NCBI GenBank assembly: GCA_017554235.1
Contig: JAFZIV010000003.1
Span: forward strand, 1 to 64,000
Source: Selenomonadaceae bacterium
GTDB lineage: Bacteria > Bacillota > Negativicutes > Selenomonadales > Selenomonadaceae
Reading direction: 5' to 3'
Length of the DNA stretch: 64,000 nt
In this document: positions 1-9,842 of the stretch, piece by piece
How positions within the stretch are numbered: position 1 is the first letter of the stretch
How the letters are laid out: each line of letters begins with the position of its first letter
Made by a program: the position numbers and the translations under genes
The notes under the pieces: model-generated
Database searches by the model: none
What the model saw: the letters and a program-made list of their open reading frames with translations, nothing else
Told to the model about the DNA's origin: nothing

Positions 1-255
1 ATCATCGGTGTGAAGGTCGCAACCAATACCAAAGTCGCAGTGGTAAAAGTCGGAGAGAATATCGCCAATTTTATTCATAGCGGCATTAACATCGGCAGCT
101 GAAGCTCTGCTCGGCAAAATACGAACGTTATAGCGATCTTCAAGCCAGCGGATGTTATCTGCATCGCGTACAACTTGATCCCATGTACCGCCGGAAACTT
201 CGTCGAGTTCCTCCTCGTTCATAACCTCTTCATTCATAATTTTTTCTTCTGACAT
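1..255 (-). CDS. Double-glycine leader peptide precursor (partial)
   Basis: The first 85 residues of a small protein are present and the rest lies beyond the left edge. The N-terminus is very acidic and Glu/Asn-rich and contains ELDEVSGG ending at residues 22-23, which is the classic double-glycine leader cleaved by C39-peptidase ABC exporters. The part after GG is mature-like, with Trp, Asp and two Cys near residues 74 and 80. Related leaders occur in class II bacteriocins, NHLP/Nif11-type peptides and other peptides exported with a bacteriocin-type transporter. The start is the ATG at 255; a later in-frame Met at residue 7 or 12 is possible. No exporter gene is visible in the window. The leader call rests on the motif; bacteriocin function is only inferred. 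Confidence 0.6.
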   Translation of the reverse strand, partial: MSEEKIMNEEVMNEEELDEVSGGTWDQVVRDADNIRWLEDRYNVRILPSRASAADVNAAMNKIGDILSDFYHCDFGIGCDLHTDD

Positions 256-360
256 TTTTTAAAACTTCCTTTCAAATTTTTTTTAATTTGTTTTAAATTT
301 TTCTTTCTGCCTATTATACGCGCCATTATAAAAAATATTAATCGCTTAAAAAATTTTTTT

Positions 361-801
361 TTAGAATTGCGGTTTATAGTAATCATCGTCGTGATCATCA
401 TCACGATCATGACGACCGGCATTATGGAAAGGATTGCTGTCATGTGAGCCGCTTCCAGTATTAACTTTGCCGTTTTTCAGTAAAGTCACTCTGTCAGAAT
501 CATAAAGCTCTATGCTATACCACATATCCTCACGCCCATTAGAATATTCGCAACGAATATCAAAAGAGTTTAAATTTCTGTGGCGCGGCAATTCAACTCT
601 AATGCTATCACCGTCGTCAAAGGAACCGGGACAACGTTTCCACTCTTCAGTACCGGCAGGGCAGATGTAGAGATATTCAATATCATAGCCCGTCCTGTTA
701 ATAAGTGTAGCTCTTGCGCCTCCTGACGAACTAGCAAAAGTTACTGTGGAAAACAGTAAACTTGCCATCAGAAACGCGATTAATGAAATTTTGTACTTCA
801 T
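361..801 (-). CDS. Small secreted protein with His/Asp-rich tail
   Basis: This 146-residue protein was not recognised as a known family. Residues 1-23 form a clear Sec signal peptide (Lys, long hydrophobic core, cleavage near FAS-SS). The middle is beta-rich and has three Cys in the mature part, around residues 47-84. The C-terminal 30 residues are dominated by His and Asp (HDRDDDHDDD), which looks like a metal-binding tail. The ATG at 801 follows an AGGAGG site. It is the last of three minus-strand genes in a row that all encode exported proteins, so the products probably work in the cell envelope. Function is unknown. Confidence 0.7.
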   Translation of the reverse strand: MKYKISLIAFLMASLLFSTVTFASSSGGARATLINRTGYDIEYLYICPAGTEEWKRCPGSFDDGDSIRVELPRHRNLNSFDIRCEYSNGREDMWYSIELYDSDRVTLLKNGKVNTGSGSHDSNPFHNAGRHDRDDDHDDDYYKPQF

Positions 802-836
802 TTAAAAAAACCTCCTAAAATTTTATAAAAAATTTT

Positions 837-1247
837 TTAATAGCCGTAATTTACAAGTTGCCAGCCGTCATTTTTATCGAATCCGAAAACAAAGTTGTAA
901 TCCTTATACAATTTATCATATGTCCAAGCGGTAGGTTTTCCGTCGTGAGGGTCAGGCGGCGATTGAAAATCTGCATAGAAGATAATAAAATTTTCGTAGT
1001 TTTTACTGTAATCTATGCCATTACGTTCAAGTTCTTTTTTTGAAACTCCGTCACCGGCGTAACGAACACTTTTTAACGTGCAATTCAGATTTTTTAAATG
1101 CTCTTCAATCATTGAAATGCAATTATCCATTTCGCGTTGAGTATACAGCTTGGAATTGCCGTAATCTATCGTAACATCTTCTGCGTGTACTTGCGTTGAA
1201 AAAATTAAAATCATCACCGCAAACGCCATTGACAATACATTCTTCAT
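837..1247 (-). CDS. Secreted protein, DUF4829-like
   Basis: This 136-residue protein starts with a Sec signal peptide ending near VHA-ED at residue 22. The mature part ends in a strongly aromatic segment (FVFGFDKNDGWQLVNYGY). It resembles the small NTF2-like or DUF4829-type lipoproteins of Firmicutes that end in a W-x-L-x-x-x-G pattern, although there is no lipobox Cys here. Two Cys lie around residues 43 and 56. The ATG at 1247 is preceded by an AAGGAG site. It lies 35 bases after the neighbouring L,D-transpeptidase-like gene in the direction of transcription. The family assignment is from memory of the pattern and is weak. Confidence 0.65.
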   Translation of the reverse strand: MKNVLSMAFAVMILIFSTQVHAEDVTIDYGNSKLYTQREMDNCISMIEEHLKNLNCTLKSVRYAGDGVSKKELERNGIDYSKNYENFIIFYADFQSPPDPHDGKPTAWTYDKLYKDYNFVFGFDKNDGWQLVNYGY

Positions 1248-1280
1248 AAAAATTTCTCCTTCAAAAAATTTTTTCCTCGT

Positions 1281-1967
1281 TTAAATCGTGCCGCCGAGAT
1301 TTTCAAGGGTATCAATTACGACTACACATTCCGGCTGAACATTTTGCATAACGAATTTCATTTTTTCTGTAGGAATTGCAACACAACCACCTGTCCAAGG
1401 TTTAATCGGTCCGAAACAATGAAGAAAAATTGCTGAACCAAGTCCCGGCGTACCGCTTTCATTGTAGCTGATATTTAAGGCGTATGTGTAATGCGGATTA
1501 TAGTCAATGATATGTTCACTGTCTTCTTTGTTGAGGTTAGGATATTCGCCAATATCGACAAGCTGATTGTATTTATAATTTGTATCGCCCGACCAATAAT
1601 GATTTTCGTCAACTTTTAAATAGGGAATCGCGCAACCGGGATCATCAGCAATTCCCATAGCTCTGTTGAAACGGAAAACGCCTACAGGGGTTTTAGCGTC
1701 GCCTTCTTTGGTTTTGCCGAGACCCTCTTTGCCCAAAAATCCCGGCGTCGTCATAATCTGTTGCCATTCGCCATTAGCGTCTTTTTGGTGCATGGAAATC
1801 CACGCGGTAGTTTTTTCGCCGATTTGTGCCACAACGAAAATTTGATTGACATTCTGCGCGGCAGGAAGATTTTGTATCCATTGCGGCGTTGTACTCTGCG
1901 CGGCGGCAAAATTACTTCCAACAATCAAAGTCAAAAGCATCGCCGCAAAAATCAGAAGTTTAGACAT
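1281..1967 (-). CDS. Secreted L,D-transpeptidase-like (YkuD fold) protein
   Basis: The product has 228 residues with a Sec signal peptide (residues 1-23, cleaved near AAA-QS). The C-terminal half has the YkuD pattern: His183 in FLHCFG, followed by TGGCVAI with the candidate nucleophile Cys195, and before it KTPVGVFRFN, typical of the family. Such enzymes cross-link peptidoglycan stem peptides or attach proteins to them; some members have other acyl-transfer roles. The usual S/T-H-G-C core is replaced by T-G-G-C, as in the YafK-like branch. A close paralogue lies at 32137-32820. The ATG at 1967 follows a GGAG site. Confidence 0.8.
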   Translation of the reverse strand: MSKLLIFAAMLLTLIVGSNFAAAQSTTPQWIQNLPAAQNVNQIFVVAQIGEKTTAWISMHQKDANGEWQQIMTTPGFLGKEGLGKTKEGDAKTPVGVFRFNRAMGIADDPGCAIPYLKVDENHYWSGDTNYKYNQLVDIGEYPNLNKEDSEHIIDYNPHYTYALNISYNESGTPGLGSAIFLHCFGPIKPWTGGCVAIPTEKMKFVMQNVQPECVVVIDTLENLGGTI

Positions 1968-2062
1968 CTCAAATTCACTCTCCTTAAACTAAGTCTGAAC
2001 TTTCAGTAATTATATCAAGAAGAAATACTTGAGATGGTCAATATTTCAGACAAATTTCAATA

Positions 2063-4447
2063 TCAGACTTTACAAATTAAATTTTTTGCAAGCTTGACGG
2101 CGGCAACGCCATCTTTCGCATAAGCGTCAGCACCAGCCGCGTCAGCGTATTCTTGAGTTAAAGCCGCGCCGCCAACCATAACTTTTGCCGTTGAACCAGC
2201 CGCCTTAAGTTCCGCAATAACTTTGTCAATTTGAATCATTGTAGTAGTCATTAACGCGCAAAGTCCTACAATGTCCGCGTCATTCTCAATCGCCGCACGA
2301 ACAATTTCTGCCGCGTCAACATCTTTTCCTAAGTCAATCAGCTTGAAGCCGCTATTCTCAATCAACGCGCCGACAATATTTTTTCCCAAGTCGTGAACGT
2401 CGCCTTTCACCGTCGCAATTACGAAAGTCCCGTTGGTTGACGTTTCTTGATTCGGCAAAATTTTTTTCAATTCATCGAAGGCAATTTTCATCGTCTCGGC
2501 AGAGAGTAAAACTTGCGGCAGAAAAATTTTCCCTGCGCCAAAATCTTCGCCCAATTCATTCATCGCAGCAGTTAAAGAAAGTTCGGTAATTTCATTTGCG
2601 CCGTAACCTTCATTGATAGCTTGATGAATCTGCGCGGAAATACTTTCTTTGTCGCCCTCCATAACGGAAATCTTAATCGCGTCAATTATGTTATCGGAAG
2701 TTTTTTTTTCAGATTTTTTATCAGCCGCCGAAAAAGTCATAGTGCCTTGAAGTTGTCCAAGTTTACTGAAGTTTAAACCGTTAGGGTCTTTGCCCAAAAG
2801 TGCCGCGCTAGCCTTCAAGGAATTTTGCATAAGTTCATCATAGGGATTCATAATAGGCGCGTCGAGACCTGCGGCAAGACACATCGCAAAGAAAGTTGCA
2901 TTAATCAGCGGACGATTAGGCAAGCCAAATGAAATATTACTAAGTCCCATTGTCGAAGGGTAGCCAAATTTTTCACGGTAAAGTTTAAGAGTTTTTAAAA
3001 CTTCGTGGCAAGCGTTAGCGTCGGCTGAAATTGTCATAACTAATCCGTCAAGCAGAAAATCACCGTCATTAAGTCCGTAAGATTTAGCCGCGTTGATAAT
3101 TTTTTCTACAACTTCGACGCGCTCTTCGGAAGTCTTGGGAACGCCCTTTTCAGTGACTGGCAAAACTAAAATTGCCGCGCCATATTTTTTTGCAAGCGGT
3201 AAAAATTTTTCCAGCCGCGCAGGTTCATAACTTACAGAATTTATCAGCGCACGTCCGGGATAATTTCTAAGCGCAACTTCCAAAGATTTTTCGTCACCCG
3301 TATCAATGGCAAGCGGCGCGTCAGTAATCTGTGCAATTTCGCGAACAGCTTTTTTCATCATCGCGACTTGATCTATTCCGCCAACTCCCATATTCACATC
3401 AAGAATTTGTGCGCCAGCCTTAACTTGATTAACCGCATCTTTTTTGACGCCGAGCAATGAACCTTCGCGAATTTCAGCGGCAAGTTTTTTTCTGCCGGTA
3501 GGATTGATTCTTTCACCAATTAAAACCGTCGGCAAATCTTTATCAATCGTAACAGTTTTACTTCGACTTGCAAGCGTCAATCTGCGCGGGAAATTTCTTT
3601 CGGCGACAGACAAATTTTTCACGTTATCGGCAAGTGCTTTAATGTGCGCGGGAGTAGTTCCGCAACAACCTCCTAAGAAAGTTGCACCCGCCTCGACGAG
3701 TTTAACTCCGTAACTGCCAAAAGTTTCAGCGTCCATTGGAAATTTTGTAACGCCGTCTTCAAGGTATGGCATACCGGCATTAGGTTGAACGCTGATTGGC
3801 ACGCGGGAATTTTCTGCAAGAATTTTTACGACAGGAACTAACTGCGCGGGACCAAGTGAACAATTAACGCCGATAATCGACGCGCCCATTGCGTCAAGTA
3901 TAGTTGCGGCAGTTTTAGCGTCCGTGCCCGTGACTGTGCGTCCGCCTTCGCTGTATGAAAGTTGACAAATTACGGGCAAATTGCAAACGTCATGCGCGGC
4001 TAAAAGTGCGGCTCTCATTTCTTGAATATCAATGCAAGTTTCGATAATCAGATAATCTGCGCCCGCCTCTGCAAGTGCCTGACATTGTTCACGGAAAATT
4101 TTATAAGCGTCCTCAAAATCTAAATCGCCGAGCGGTGAAATAAATTTTCCTGTAGGACCGATTGAACCTGCCACCTTAGCTTGAGAATTGGCGGCAGTTT
4201 TAGCAATTTTTACGGCGGCTAAATTTAATTCGCGACAACGATTAGAAATTCCGTAATGTTCAAGCTTAATCGAAGACGCGCCAAAAGTATTCGTCTCAAT
4301 AATATTTGCGCCTGCGTCAATATATGCGCGGTGAATTTTTTTCACAACGTCGGGGCTGTCAACGTTCATCAGTTCGGGACACGCACCCGCCTTCAATCCG
4401 CCTTCTTGCAACATAGTACCCATTGCGCCATCAAAAATTTTTATCAT
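2063..4447 (-). CDS. metH: B12-dependent methionine synthase, short form
   Basis: The 794-residue protein transfers a methyl group from 5-methyltetrahydrofolate to homocysteine via cobalamin. Domains in order: homocysteine methyltransferase (about 1-290, zinc ligands in NCSLGP and GGCCGTTP), pterin-binding barrel (about 310-570), cobalamin cap and Rossmann domain (about 590-794). The corrinoid signature DVHDLG is at 683-688, with His685 as the lower axial ligand. The C-terminal SAM-dependent reactivation domain of E. coli MetH is absent, as in many anaerobic Firmicutes and Thermotoga, so reactivation must come from a separate protein. A promoter and an upstream terminator separate it from thiE, so it is probably transcribed alone. 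The start is the ATG at 4447, with a weak GGAG site. Confidence 0.95.
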   Translation of the reverse strand: MIKIFDGAMGTMLQEGGLKAGACPELMNVDSPDVVKKIHRAYIDAGANIIETNTFGASSIKLEHYGISNRCRELNLAAVKIAKTAANSQAKVAGSIGPTGKFISPLGDLDFEDAYKIFREQCQALAEAGADYLIIETCIDIQEMRAALLAAHDVCNLPVICQLSYSEGGRTVTGTDAKTAATILDAMGASIIGVNCSLGPAQLVPVVKILAENSRVPISVQPNAGMPYLEDGVTKFPMDAETFGSYGVKLVEAGATFLGGCCGTTPAHIKALADNVKNLSVAERNFPRRLTLASRSKTVTIDKDLPTVLIGERINPTGRKKLAAEIREGSLLGVKKDAVNQVKAGAQILDVNMGVGGIDQVAMMKKAVREIAQITDAPLAIDTGDEKSLEVALRNYPGRALINSVSYEPARLEKFLPLAKKYGAAILVLPVTEKGVPKTSEERVEVVEKIINAAKSYGLNDGDFLLDGLVMTISADANACHEVLKTLKLYREKFGYPSTMGLSNISFGLPNRPLINATFFAMCLAAGLDAPIMNPYDELMQNSLKASAALLGKDPNGLNFSKLGQLQGTMTFSAADKKSEKKTSDNIIDAIKISVMEGDKESISAQIHQAINEGYGANEITELSLTAAMNELGEDFGAGKIFLPQVLLSAETMKIAFDELKKILPNQETSTNGTFVIATVKGDVHDLGKNIVGALIENSGFKLIDLGKDVDAAEIVRAAIENDADIVGLCALMTTTMIQIDKVIAELKAAGSTAKVMVGGAALTQEYADAAGADAYAKDGVAAVKLAKNLICKV

Positions 4448-4475
4448 GATTTTTTCTCCAAAATTTTTTCTTTAA

Positions 4476-4504
4476 ATAATATCATAACGGCTGGAACTTT
4501 ACAA
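4476..4504 (-). promoter_or_regulatory. Predicted sigma-70 promoter of metH
   Basis: On the minus strand TTGTAA (4499-4504) and TATTAT (4476-4481) are separated by exactly 17 bases. It lies just after the thiE terminator and 29 bases before the metH start, so it gives metH its own transcript. Confidence 0.6.
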
Positions 4505-4515
4505 AAACTTTTTGA

Positions 4516-4561
4516 CTTGAAAAAAATAAGCCCATATACGGTTACCCGCAGGGCTTATTTT
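4516..4561 (-). terminator. Rho-independent terminator of thiM-thiE
   Basis: The arms AAAATAAGCCC (4523-4533) and GGGCTTATTTT (4551-4561) are perfect complements around a 17-base loop. On the minus strand the stem runs into a T tract. It sits 20 bases after the thiE stop. Confidence 0.85.
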
Positions 4562-4580
4562 AATTTTTAAGTTGATTACA

Positions 4581-5270
4581 CTATGAAAACTTTTTCCACT
4601 CGCTGATAAGTTTTGAAGCCGCGTTAAAAGGATTTTCCGCACCTGTAACAGCTGACACTACAAAAAATCCGTCAACATTAGTAGCGGCAAGTTGTGGAAT
4701 ATCATTAAGCTTGACGCCGCCGCCAACTACAATCGGAATTTGCGAAATTTTTTTTAGTAAAGCAAGTTCCTCAAAATTGTGCGTAATAATTTTTCCGTCA
4801 TCAATTAAACCGGCGTCAAGTTTAGTCGGCGTAACGTGGAGAGGTGCAACTCCAAAATAATCAACGTATTTAACATCAAAATTTTTTACGTAATCAATCA
4901 GATTTTCATTTGGCGCACTAAGCCCGATAATTTTATTCTTACCAAGATATTTTCTGCAAACGTCAACAGGAATATCACTTTGCCCGACGTGTACGCCGTC
5001 AACCTTAATTCCGCGTTCAATCGCCGCCAATGCAACATCTAATCTATCATTTACAACGAGGGCAACACTTGAGCTTTTTCCAAGTTCTGAAATTATTTCC
5101 GCACATTTTTTCAACGTAAAAATAATTTCCCGCGCAGATGAATTTTTTTCTCGAATCTGCACGAAAGTAAATCCTGCCATTACCGCCGCCTTGACAACTT
5201 CTTCGACGGGCTTTTCGGTATTTTCTGAACCAATGACAAGATACGCCGATAAATCAAAATTTTTTCTCAT
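4581..5270 (-). CDS. thiE: Thiamine-phosphate synthase
   Basis: ThiE condenses HMP-diphosphate with the thiazole phosphate (here supplied by ThiM) to give thiamine monophosphate. The 229-residue TIM-barrel protein shows the family landmarks FVQIREKN, LVVNDRLDVAL, GVHVGQSDIP, YFGVAPLHVTPTK and PIVVGGGV. The usual YxGxGPxxxTxTK motif reads YFGVAPLHVTPTK, so one Gly is replaced by Val. The ATG at 5270 begins three bases after the thiM stop, and the two genes form a salvage operon closed by the terminator around 4540. No TPP riboswitch was found before thiM. Confidence 0.92.
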   Translation of the reverse strand: MRKNFDLSAYLVIGSENTEKPVEEVVKAAVMAGFTFVQIREKNSSAREIIFTLKKCAEIISELGKSSSVALVVNDRLDVALAAIERGIKVDGVHVGQSDIPVDVCRKYLGKNKIIGLSAPNENLIDYVKNFDVKYVDYFGVAPLHVTPTKLDAGLIDDGKIITHNFEELALLKKISQIPIVVGGGVKLNDIPQLAATNVDGFFVVSAVTGAENPFNAASKLISEWKKFS

Positions 5271-5273
5271 ATT

Positions 5274-6104
5274 TTAGCACGGGAACACTTGAAATTCACT
5301 GGATGCAACATCAGACGCGCTGACTTTGTAAAGTTCATCCAAAAACGCTACCTTGAAACTTGCAGGCGTTGAAGATTTTTCAGCTGCAAGACTTCCTGCA
5401 CGATTAAAAATTGCCGCGCCTGTAAACGCTGCAATTATAGGACTTGCAACCGTTAAATAAACCGCCATTACTCCGCCTAATGCGCAACCGCTTCCAGTGA
5501 TTTTCGTAAATAATGGTGAGCCGCCTGAAGAATAAATTGCAAATTCTCCGTCCGTAATTAAATCTTTTGCGCCGGAAACCGCAACCGCTCCGCCCGTAAA
5601 TTTTGCCAACCGTATCGCTGAATATGCCGCCTCATCAACGTTTTCTGTCGAATCAACGCCGCGCACTTTTCCGCCTTCGTGATCGTTTAAATCCCAAAGT
5701 TTTGCCAACGCAATAATTTCAGAGGGATTGCCGCGAATTATCGTAGGCTTGAAATTTTTCATCTGCGTCAAAAGTTCCGTCCGCAAAGTTCCAATTCCGA
5801 TTGCAACGGGATCAAGTACAAAAGGCGTATTTTTATTTTTGAGTGCGCGAAGGGTACGCGGAATCGTTTCAGCGTAGAAAGGAAACATCGTGCCAAGATT
5901 TATGTAAACTGCGCGGGCAAAATTCGCTATAGCTTCGCCTTCGTCGGGAAGATAAACCATAGCCGCCGAGCCGCCGATTGCAAGTTGAGCGTTAGCTACA
6001 AAATCCTGCGTGACTGTGTTAGTTATCGACGGCGCGAGAGGATTTTCCACACGAACTTTTTCAACGGCAATTTGAATGTTTGAACGAAAAGTTTTTTCAG
6101 TCAT
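5274..6104 (-). CDS. thiM: Hydroxyethylthiazole kinase
   Basis: ThiM phosphorylates the thiazole alcohol (THZ) for thiamine salvage. It is a ribokinase-fold protein of about 276 residues. It shows NTVTQDFVAN near the N-terminus, PFVLDPVAIG, RGNPSEIIAL and the ATP-site TGSGCALG carrying the catalytic Cys. The ATG at 6104 was chosen because a GGAGGA site lies just before it; an upstream in-frame ATG at 6116 overlaps that site. It is followed after three bases by thiE. tRNA-Glu lies 65 bases upstream on the same strand and may share its promoter. Confidence 0.92.
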   Translation of the reverse strand: MTEKTFRSNIQIAVEKVRVENPLAPSITNTVTQDFVANAQLAIGGSAAMVYLPDEGEAIANFARAVYINLGTMFPFYAETIPRTLRALKNKNTPFVLDPVAIGIGTLRTELLTQMKNFKPTIIRGNPSEIIALAKLWDLNDHEGGKVRGVDSTENVDEAAYSAIRLAKFTGGAVAVSGAKDLITDGEFAIYSSGGSPLFTKITGSGCALGGVMAVYLTVASPIIAAFTGAAIFNRAGSLAAEKSSTPASFKVAFLDELYKVSASDVASSEFQVFPC

Positions 6105-6127
6105 AATTTCCTCCATAATGCAAAAAT

Positions 6128-6153
6128 GACGCTACCGGCAACCGGCAACGTCA
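6128..6153 (-). terminator. Hairpin between tRNA-Glu and thiM
   Basis: TGACG pairs with CGTCA around an inner CCGG/CCGG helix. It lies 16 bases after the tRNA-Glu 3' end. The following T-run is short, so it may be a weak terminator or a processing stem rather than a full stop. Confidence 0.4.
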
Positions 6154-6168
6154 GCAATCAATTTTTTA

Positions 6169-6240
6169 TGACGCCTAAGGGATTCGAACCCTTGAACCCG
6201 CCGTGAGAGGGCGGTGTCTTAACCACTTGACGAAGGCGCC
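6169..6240 (-). tRNA. tRNA-Glu (anticodon CTC)
   Basis: The cloverleaf folds well: acceptor GGCGCCT/AGGCGTC with one G-U pair, a D-arm with AAGTGGTTAAG, anticodon stem CCGCC/GGCGG around loop CTCTCAC (anticodon CTC), and T-loop TTCGAAT. The discriminator is A and CCA is not encoded. Tyr, Arg, Met and Gly tRNAs occur elsewhere in the window. Confidence 0.93.
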
Positions 6241-6259
6241 GCTTCTTTCAACGCAGGTA

Positions 6260-6288
6260 ATGTTAGCATAGAAATTTATTTACGTCAA
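6260..6288 (-). promoter_or_regulatory. Predicted promoter of tRNA-Glu
   Basis: On the minus strand TTGACG (6283-6288) and TAACAT (6260-6265) are 17 bases apart and end about 20 bases before the tRNA. The promoter may also serve thiM-thiE. Confidence 0.65.
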
Positions 6289-6351
6289 GAAAAATTTTTC
6301 GCTAAACAAATTAACCGCATAAGATTAAAAATCTTTATTGACTCGAAAAAT

Positions 6352-6408
6352 TAAAAAAGACGCCGCGCCCAATTTGGACATGACGCCTTTTTTGCCGATT
6401 AACAAATA
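6352..6408 (-). terminator. Probable terminator of eno
   Basis: An imperfect hairpin is flanked by AAAAAAG and CTTTTTT about 25 bases after the eno stop. Pairing has several mismatches, but the position and the flanking A and T runs fit a bidirectional terminator. Confidence 0.5.
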
Positions 6409-6426
6409 ATCAGCGATTGAGATTAA

Positions 6427-7800
<1,374 letters not shown>

Positions 7801-7817
7801 TTAAATCTAATGTCCAA

Positions 7818-7845
7818 ATTATAGCAGTTTTCGCGCAAATTGCAA
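7818..7845 (-). promoter_or_regulatory. Predicted promoter of eno
   Basis: On the minus strand TTGCAA (7840-7845) and a perfect TATAAT (7818-7823) are 16 bases apart. They lie about 50 bases before the enolase start. Confidence 0.6.
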
Positions 7846-7984
7846 GTCAAATTTTCAAAAAATTTTCTAACATTTTAATGAAGTTTTTCTGAAAATTTTT
7901 TCTATAAAAAATCTCCCTCCAAATTTTGAAGAAAGATTTTTTAAAATTAAAATTTGCAATATTAGCAAGTAAAGATTGAAAAAA

Positions 7985-8085
7985 TAGAGGCGCACAAGGA
8001 CGTGCGCCCGTCCGCGCAAATCGCGTGATGCGATTTTAGCGGACTGTTTTCTTTGCTACTTTCTTTTGCACCAAAAGAAAGTAGA
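7985..8085. repeat. Three consecutive hairpins in a gene-free stretch
   Basis: The 389-base gap between eno and the mechanosensitive channel gene holds three strong inverted repeats side by side. They are GGCGCAC/GTGCGCC (7989-7995 with 8002-8008), GTCCGC/GCGGAC (8010-8015 with 8039-8044) with an inner pairing, and CTACTTTCTTTT/AAAAGAAAGTAG (8056-8067 with 8073-8084). The first two are GC-rich against AT-rich surroundings. This looks like a REP- or MITE-like element or a compound terminator for the minus-strand channel gene. No coding sequence is seen. Confidence 0.55.
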
Positions 8086-8156
8086 TTTAAAAATAAAAAT
8101 TTTTTTCACCTTTGACTTTACAAATAACCCCTAAGTACTATTCTAAGTACTATTAT

Positions 8157-9239
8157 TTATCCGGCATTAATAACTGTACGAATCGGGAACGGAATATTAA
8201 TTCCTTCCTCGCGATAACGTTTTGTAATCGCCTTAATAAATTTGTGTTTAATCATATACTGATTTATAAAAACCTGCGCGTGCAAAACGGCGTTGAAATT
8301 TATGGACGAATCGCCAAACTCTTGATAACGGACAACGGGAGCCAATGGGTTTATGTCTTTACCTTCAGAATTTATCATCGGTTCATAGCCGTCAACTTCA
8401 ATCATAATTTCGCGTGCAACTTCAACCGTAACGCGTTCAACCTGTTCCAAATCGCTTTCGTAACCAACACCGATAGGCACAACAATGACAATATCTTCAC
8501 GCGGACGGGAATAATTTGTGGAAGTTGACCCTGCAATATCTTTATTAGGTATAACGATAACCGTTCCTTCATTGGCAGGCATAATCGTAGTAAAACGCCA
8601 GTTAATATCTACAACGCGTCCTTCATTGGCACCAATTTTTATTACGTCATTAACTTTAATCTGTTTTGACAAAAGAATTTGAAGTCCCGCAAAAATATTC
8701 GCAAGTGTTTCCTGCAAACCGAGTGCAACCGCCATACCGCCGACACCCATTGCCGTGATAATTGGCGCGATTGAAATTCCGTAGTACTGCAAGATTATCA
8801 GCATGCCCGATGCGTAGATGAAGATTTTTAATATTGTTCCCATCAACGTGGATTGTGACGCATCGCCGCTTGAAGAAAATTTTACATTGATGAAACCGGA
8901 AACTGTACGCTCGACAACGCGCGTTATCGTGAACATAATGCTCGTGAAGAGAAGGTACGAAAGCAGTTGCATAATGCTTTCCGGAAGTTTACTGGTGTTG
9001 ACAACCCAATATAAGCCGATAACAAGACACAGCGAAATTGGAACGCCTTGCATTGCGCGGAAGAAAATTTCCTTTATGTCCGATTCTTCCGATTTAAGGC
9101 GACGCGACACTTTTTCCATTAAGAATCTATTTATCGCTATGCCTACAAAAAGCGATACGCAGAGTATACAGACGGGTACAAATAAGTATTGCGCCAATTC
9201 AATCCAACTCATACTCATAATTTTTTGAAGATGCTCCAA
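8157..9239 (-). CDS. MscS-family mechanosensitive channel
   Basis: The 360-residue membrane protein has four predicted transmembrane segments in its first 190 residues. It has the MscS pore helix pattern (GVGGMAVALGLQETLANIFAGLQIL) and then the beta domain with VIKIGANEGRVVDINWRFTTI. It likely opens under hypo-osmotic shock. The TTG at 9239 was preferred because AAGGAGG lies 8 bases upstream. A longer frame from 9314 would overlap the acetyltransferase gene and contain the ribosome binding site. It follows the acetyltransferase stop by 13 bases, so the two are probably co-transcribed. Confidence 0.9.
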   Translation of the reverse strand: MEHLQKIMSMSWIELAQYLFVPVCILCVSLFVGIAINRFLMEKVSRRLKSEESDIKEIFFRAMQGVPISLCLVIGLYWVVNTSKLPESIMQLLSYLLFTSIMFTITRVVERTVSGFINVKFSSSGDASQSTLMGTILKIFIYASGMLIILQYYGISIAPIITAMGVGGMAVALGLQETLANIFAGLQILLSKQIKVNDVIKIGANEGRVVDINWRFTTIMPANEGTVIVIPNKDIAGSTSTNYSRPREDIVIVVPIGVGYESDLEQVERVTVEVAREIMIEVDGYEPMINSEGKDINPLAPVVRYQEFGDSSINFNAVLHAQVFINQYMIKHKFIKAITKRYREEGINIPFPIRTVINAG

Positions 9240-9252
9240 AAAAAATTCCTCC

Positions 9253-9780
9253 TTAAGATATGGATTTAAAGTCGTTTTCAAGAATACTAAGAAGTATAAG
9301 GTCTTCGTAAACACCGTTGACGCGAATTACATCACGCATAATGCCTTCACGTTTAAAGCCTACACTTTCATAGAGATGAAGGGCGACTTCATTGTAAGTT
9401 TTGCAGTCAAGATAAACGCGATGAAATTTTTTTACGTCGAAACTCCATTTTAACAGGGCTTGTAAAGCTTCGCGCCCGTAACCGCAACCTTTTTTGTCAA
9501 TGATGACGTGCATAAACTCAACTTTATTGTGCGGATTGTTAAGGTCATTCAACATAAAATAACCGACAAGTTTATTGGTATCGCGCTCCTCAACAACAAC
9601 ATCCATTGTTTGCGTACCATTTGACGTTAAAATTAATGTATGAATTTTTTCATCGAAGGGAACAATAAATTTTAAATTTTCCGGCTTGGCTTGAAGGTTG
9701 AGGATATAATTTAAATCTGATAAATCTGCGCGGCGAATACGAAGACGCGGTGTTTCAATTAAAATAGTTTTGTTTGTCAT
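9253..9780 (-). CDS. GNAT-family N-acetyltransferase (RimJ-like)
   Basis: This 175-residue protein shows the RimJ/RimL-type pattern. It opens with IETPRLRIRRADLSDL, the acetyl-CoA loop is GCGYGREALQALLKW, and the late segment NEVALHLYESVGFKREGIMRD is typical. Members acetylate ribosomal proteins, antibiotics or small amines; the substrate cannot be read from sequence. It lies directly upstream of the MscS-type gene on the same strand and follows a terminator behind the flavodoxin gene. Confidence 0.85.
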   Translation of the reverse strand: MTNKTILIETPRLRIRRADLSDLNYILNLQAKPENLKFIVPFDEKIHTLILTSNGTQTMDVVVEERDTNKLVGYFMLNDLNNPHNKVEFMHVIIDKKGCGYGREALQALLKWSFDVKKFHRVYLDCKTYNEVALHLYESVGFKREGIMRDVIRVNGVYEDLILLSILENDFKSIS

Positions 9781-9786
9781 GATAAA

Positions 9787-9820
9787 TTTAAAAAATCTCC
9801 GCTCGATTGAGAACGGAGAC
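9787..9820 (-). terminator. Terminator after flavodoxin gene
   Basis: On the minus strand TCTCCG and CGGAGA pair around a 12-base loop and are followed directly by TTTTTT. It sits just after the flavodoxin stop and before the acetyltransferase start. Confidence 0.8.
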
Positions 9821-9842
9821 TATAGAATCGAGAGAAAAAATT

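Noticed and set aside
5274..6168. TPP riboswitch before thiM
   Set aside because: Only 65 bases lie between tRNA-Glu and thiM, with a short hairpin; the conserved thi-box was not found.
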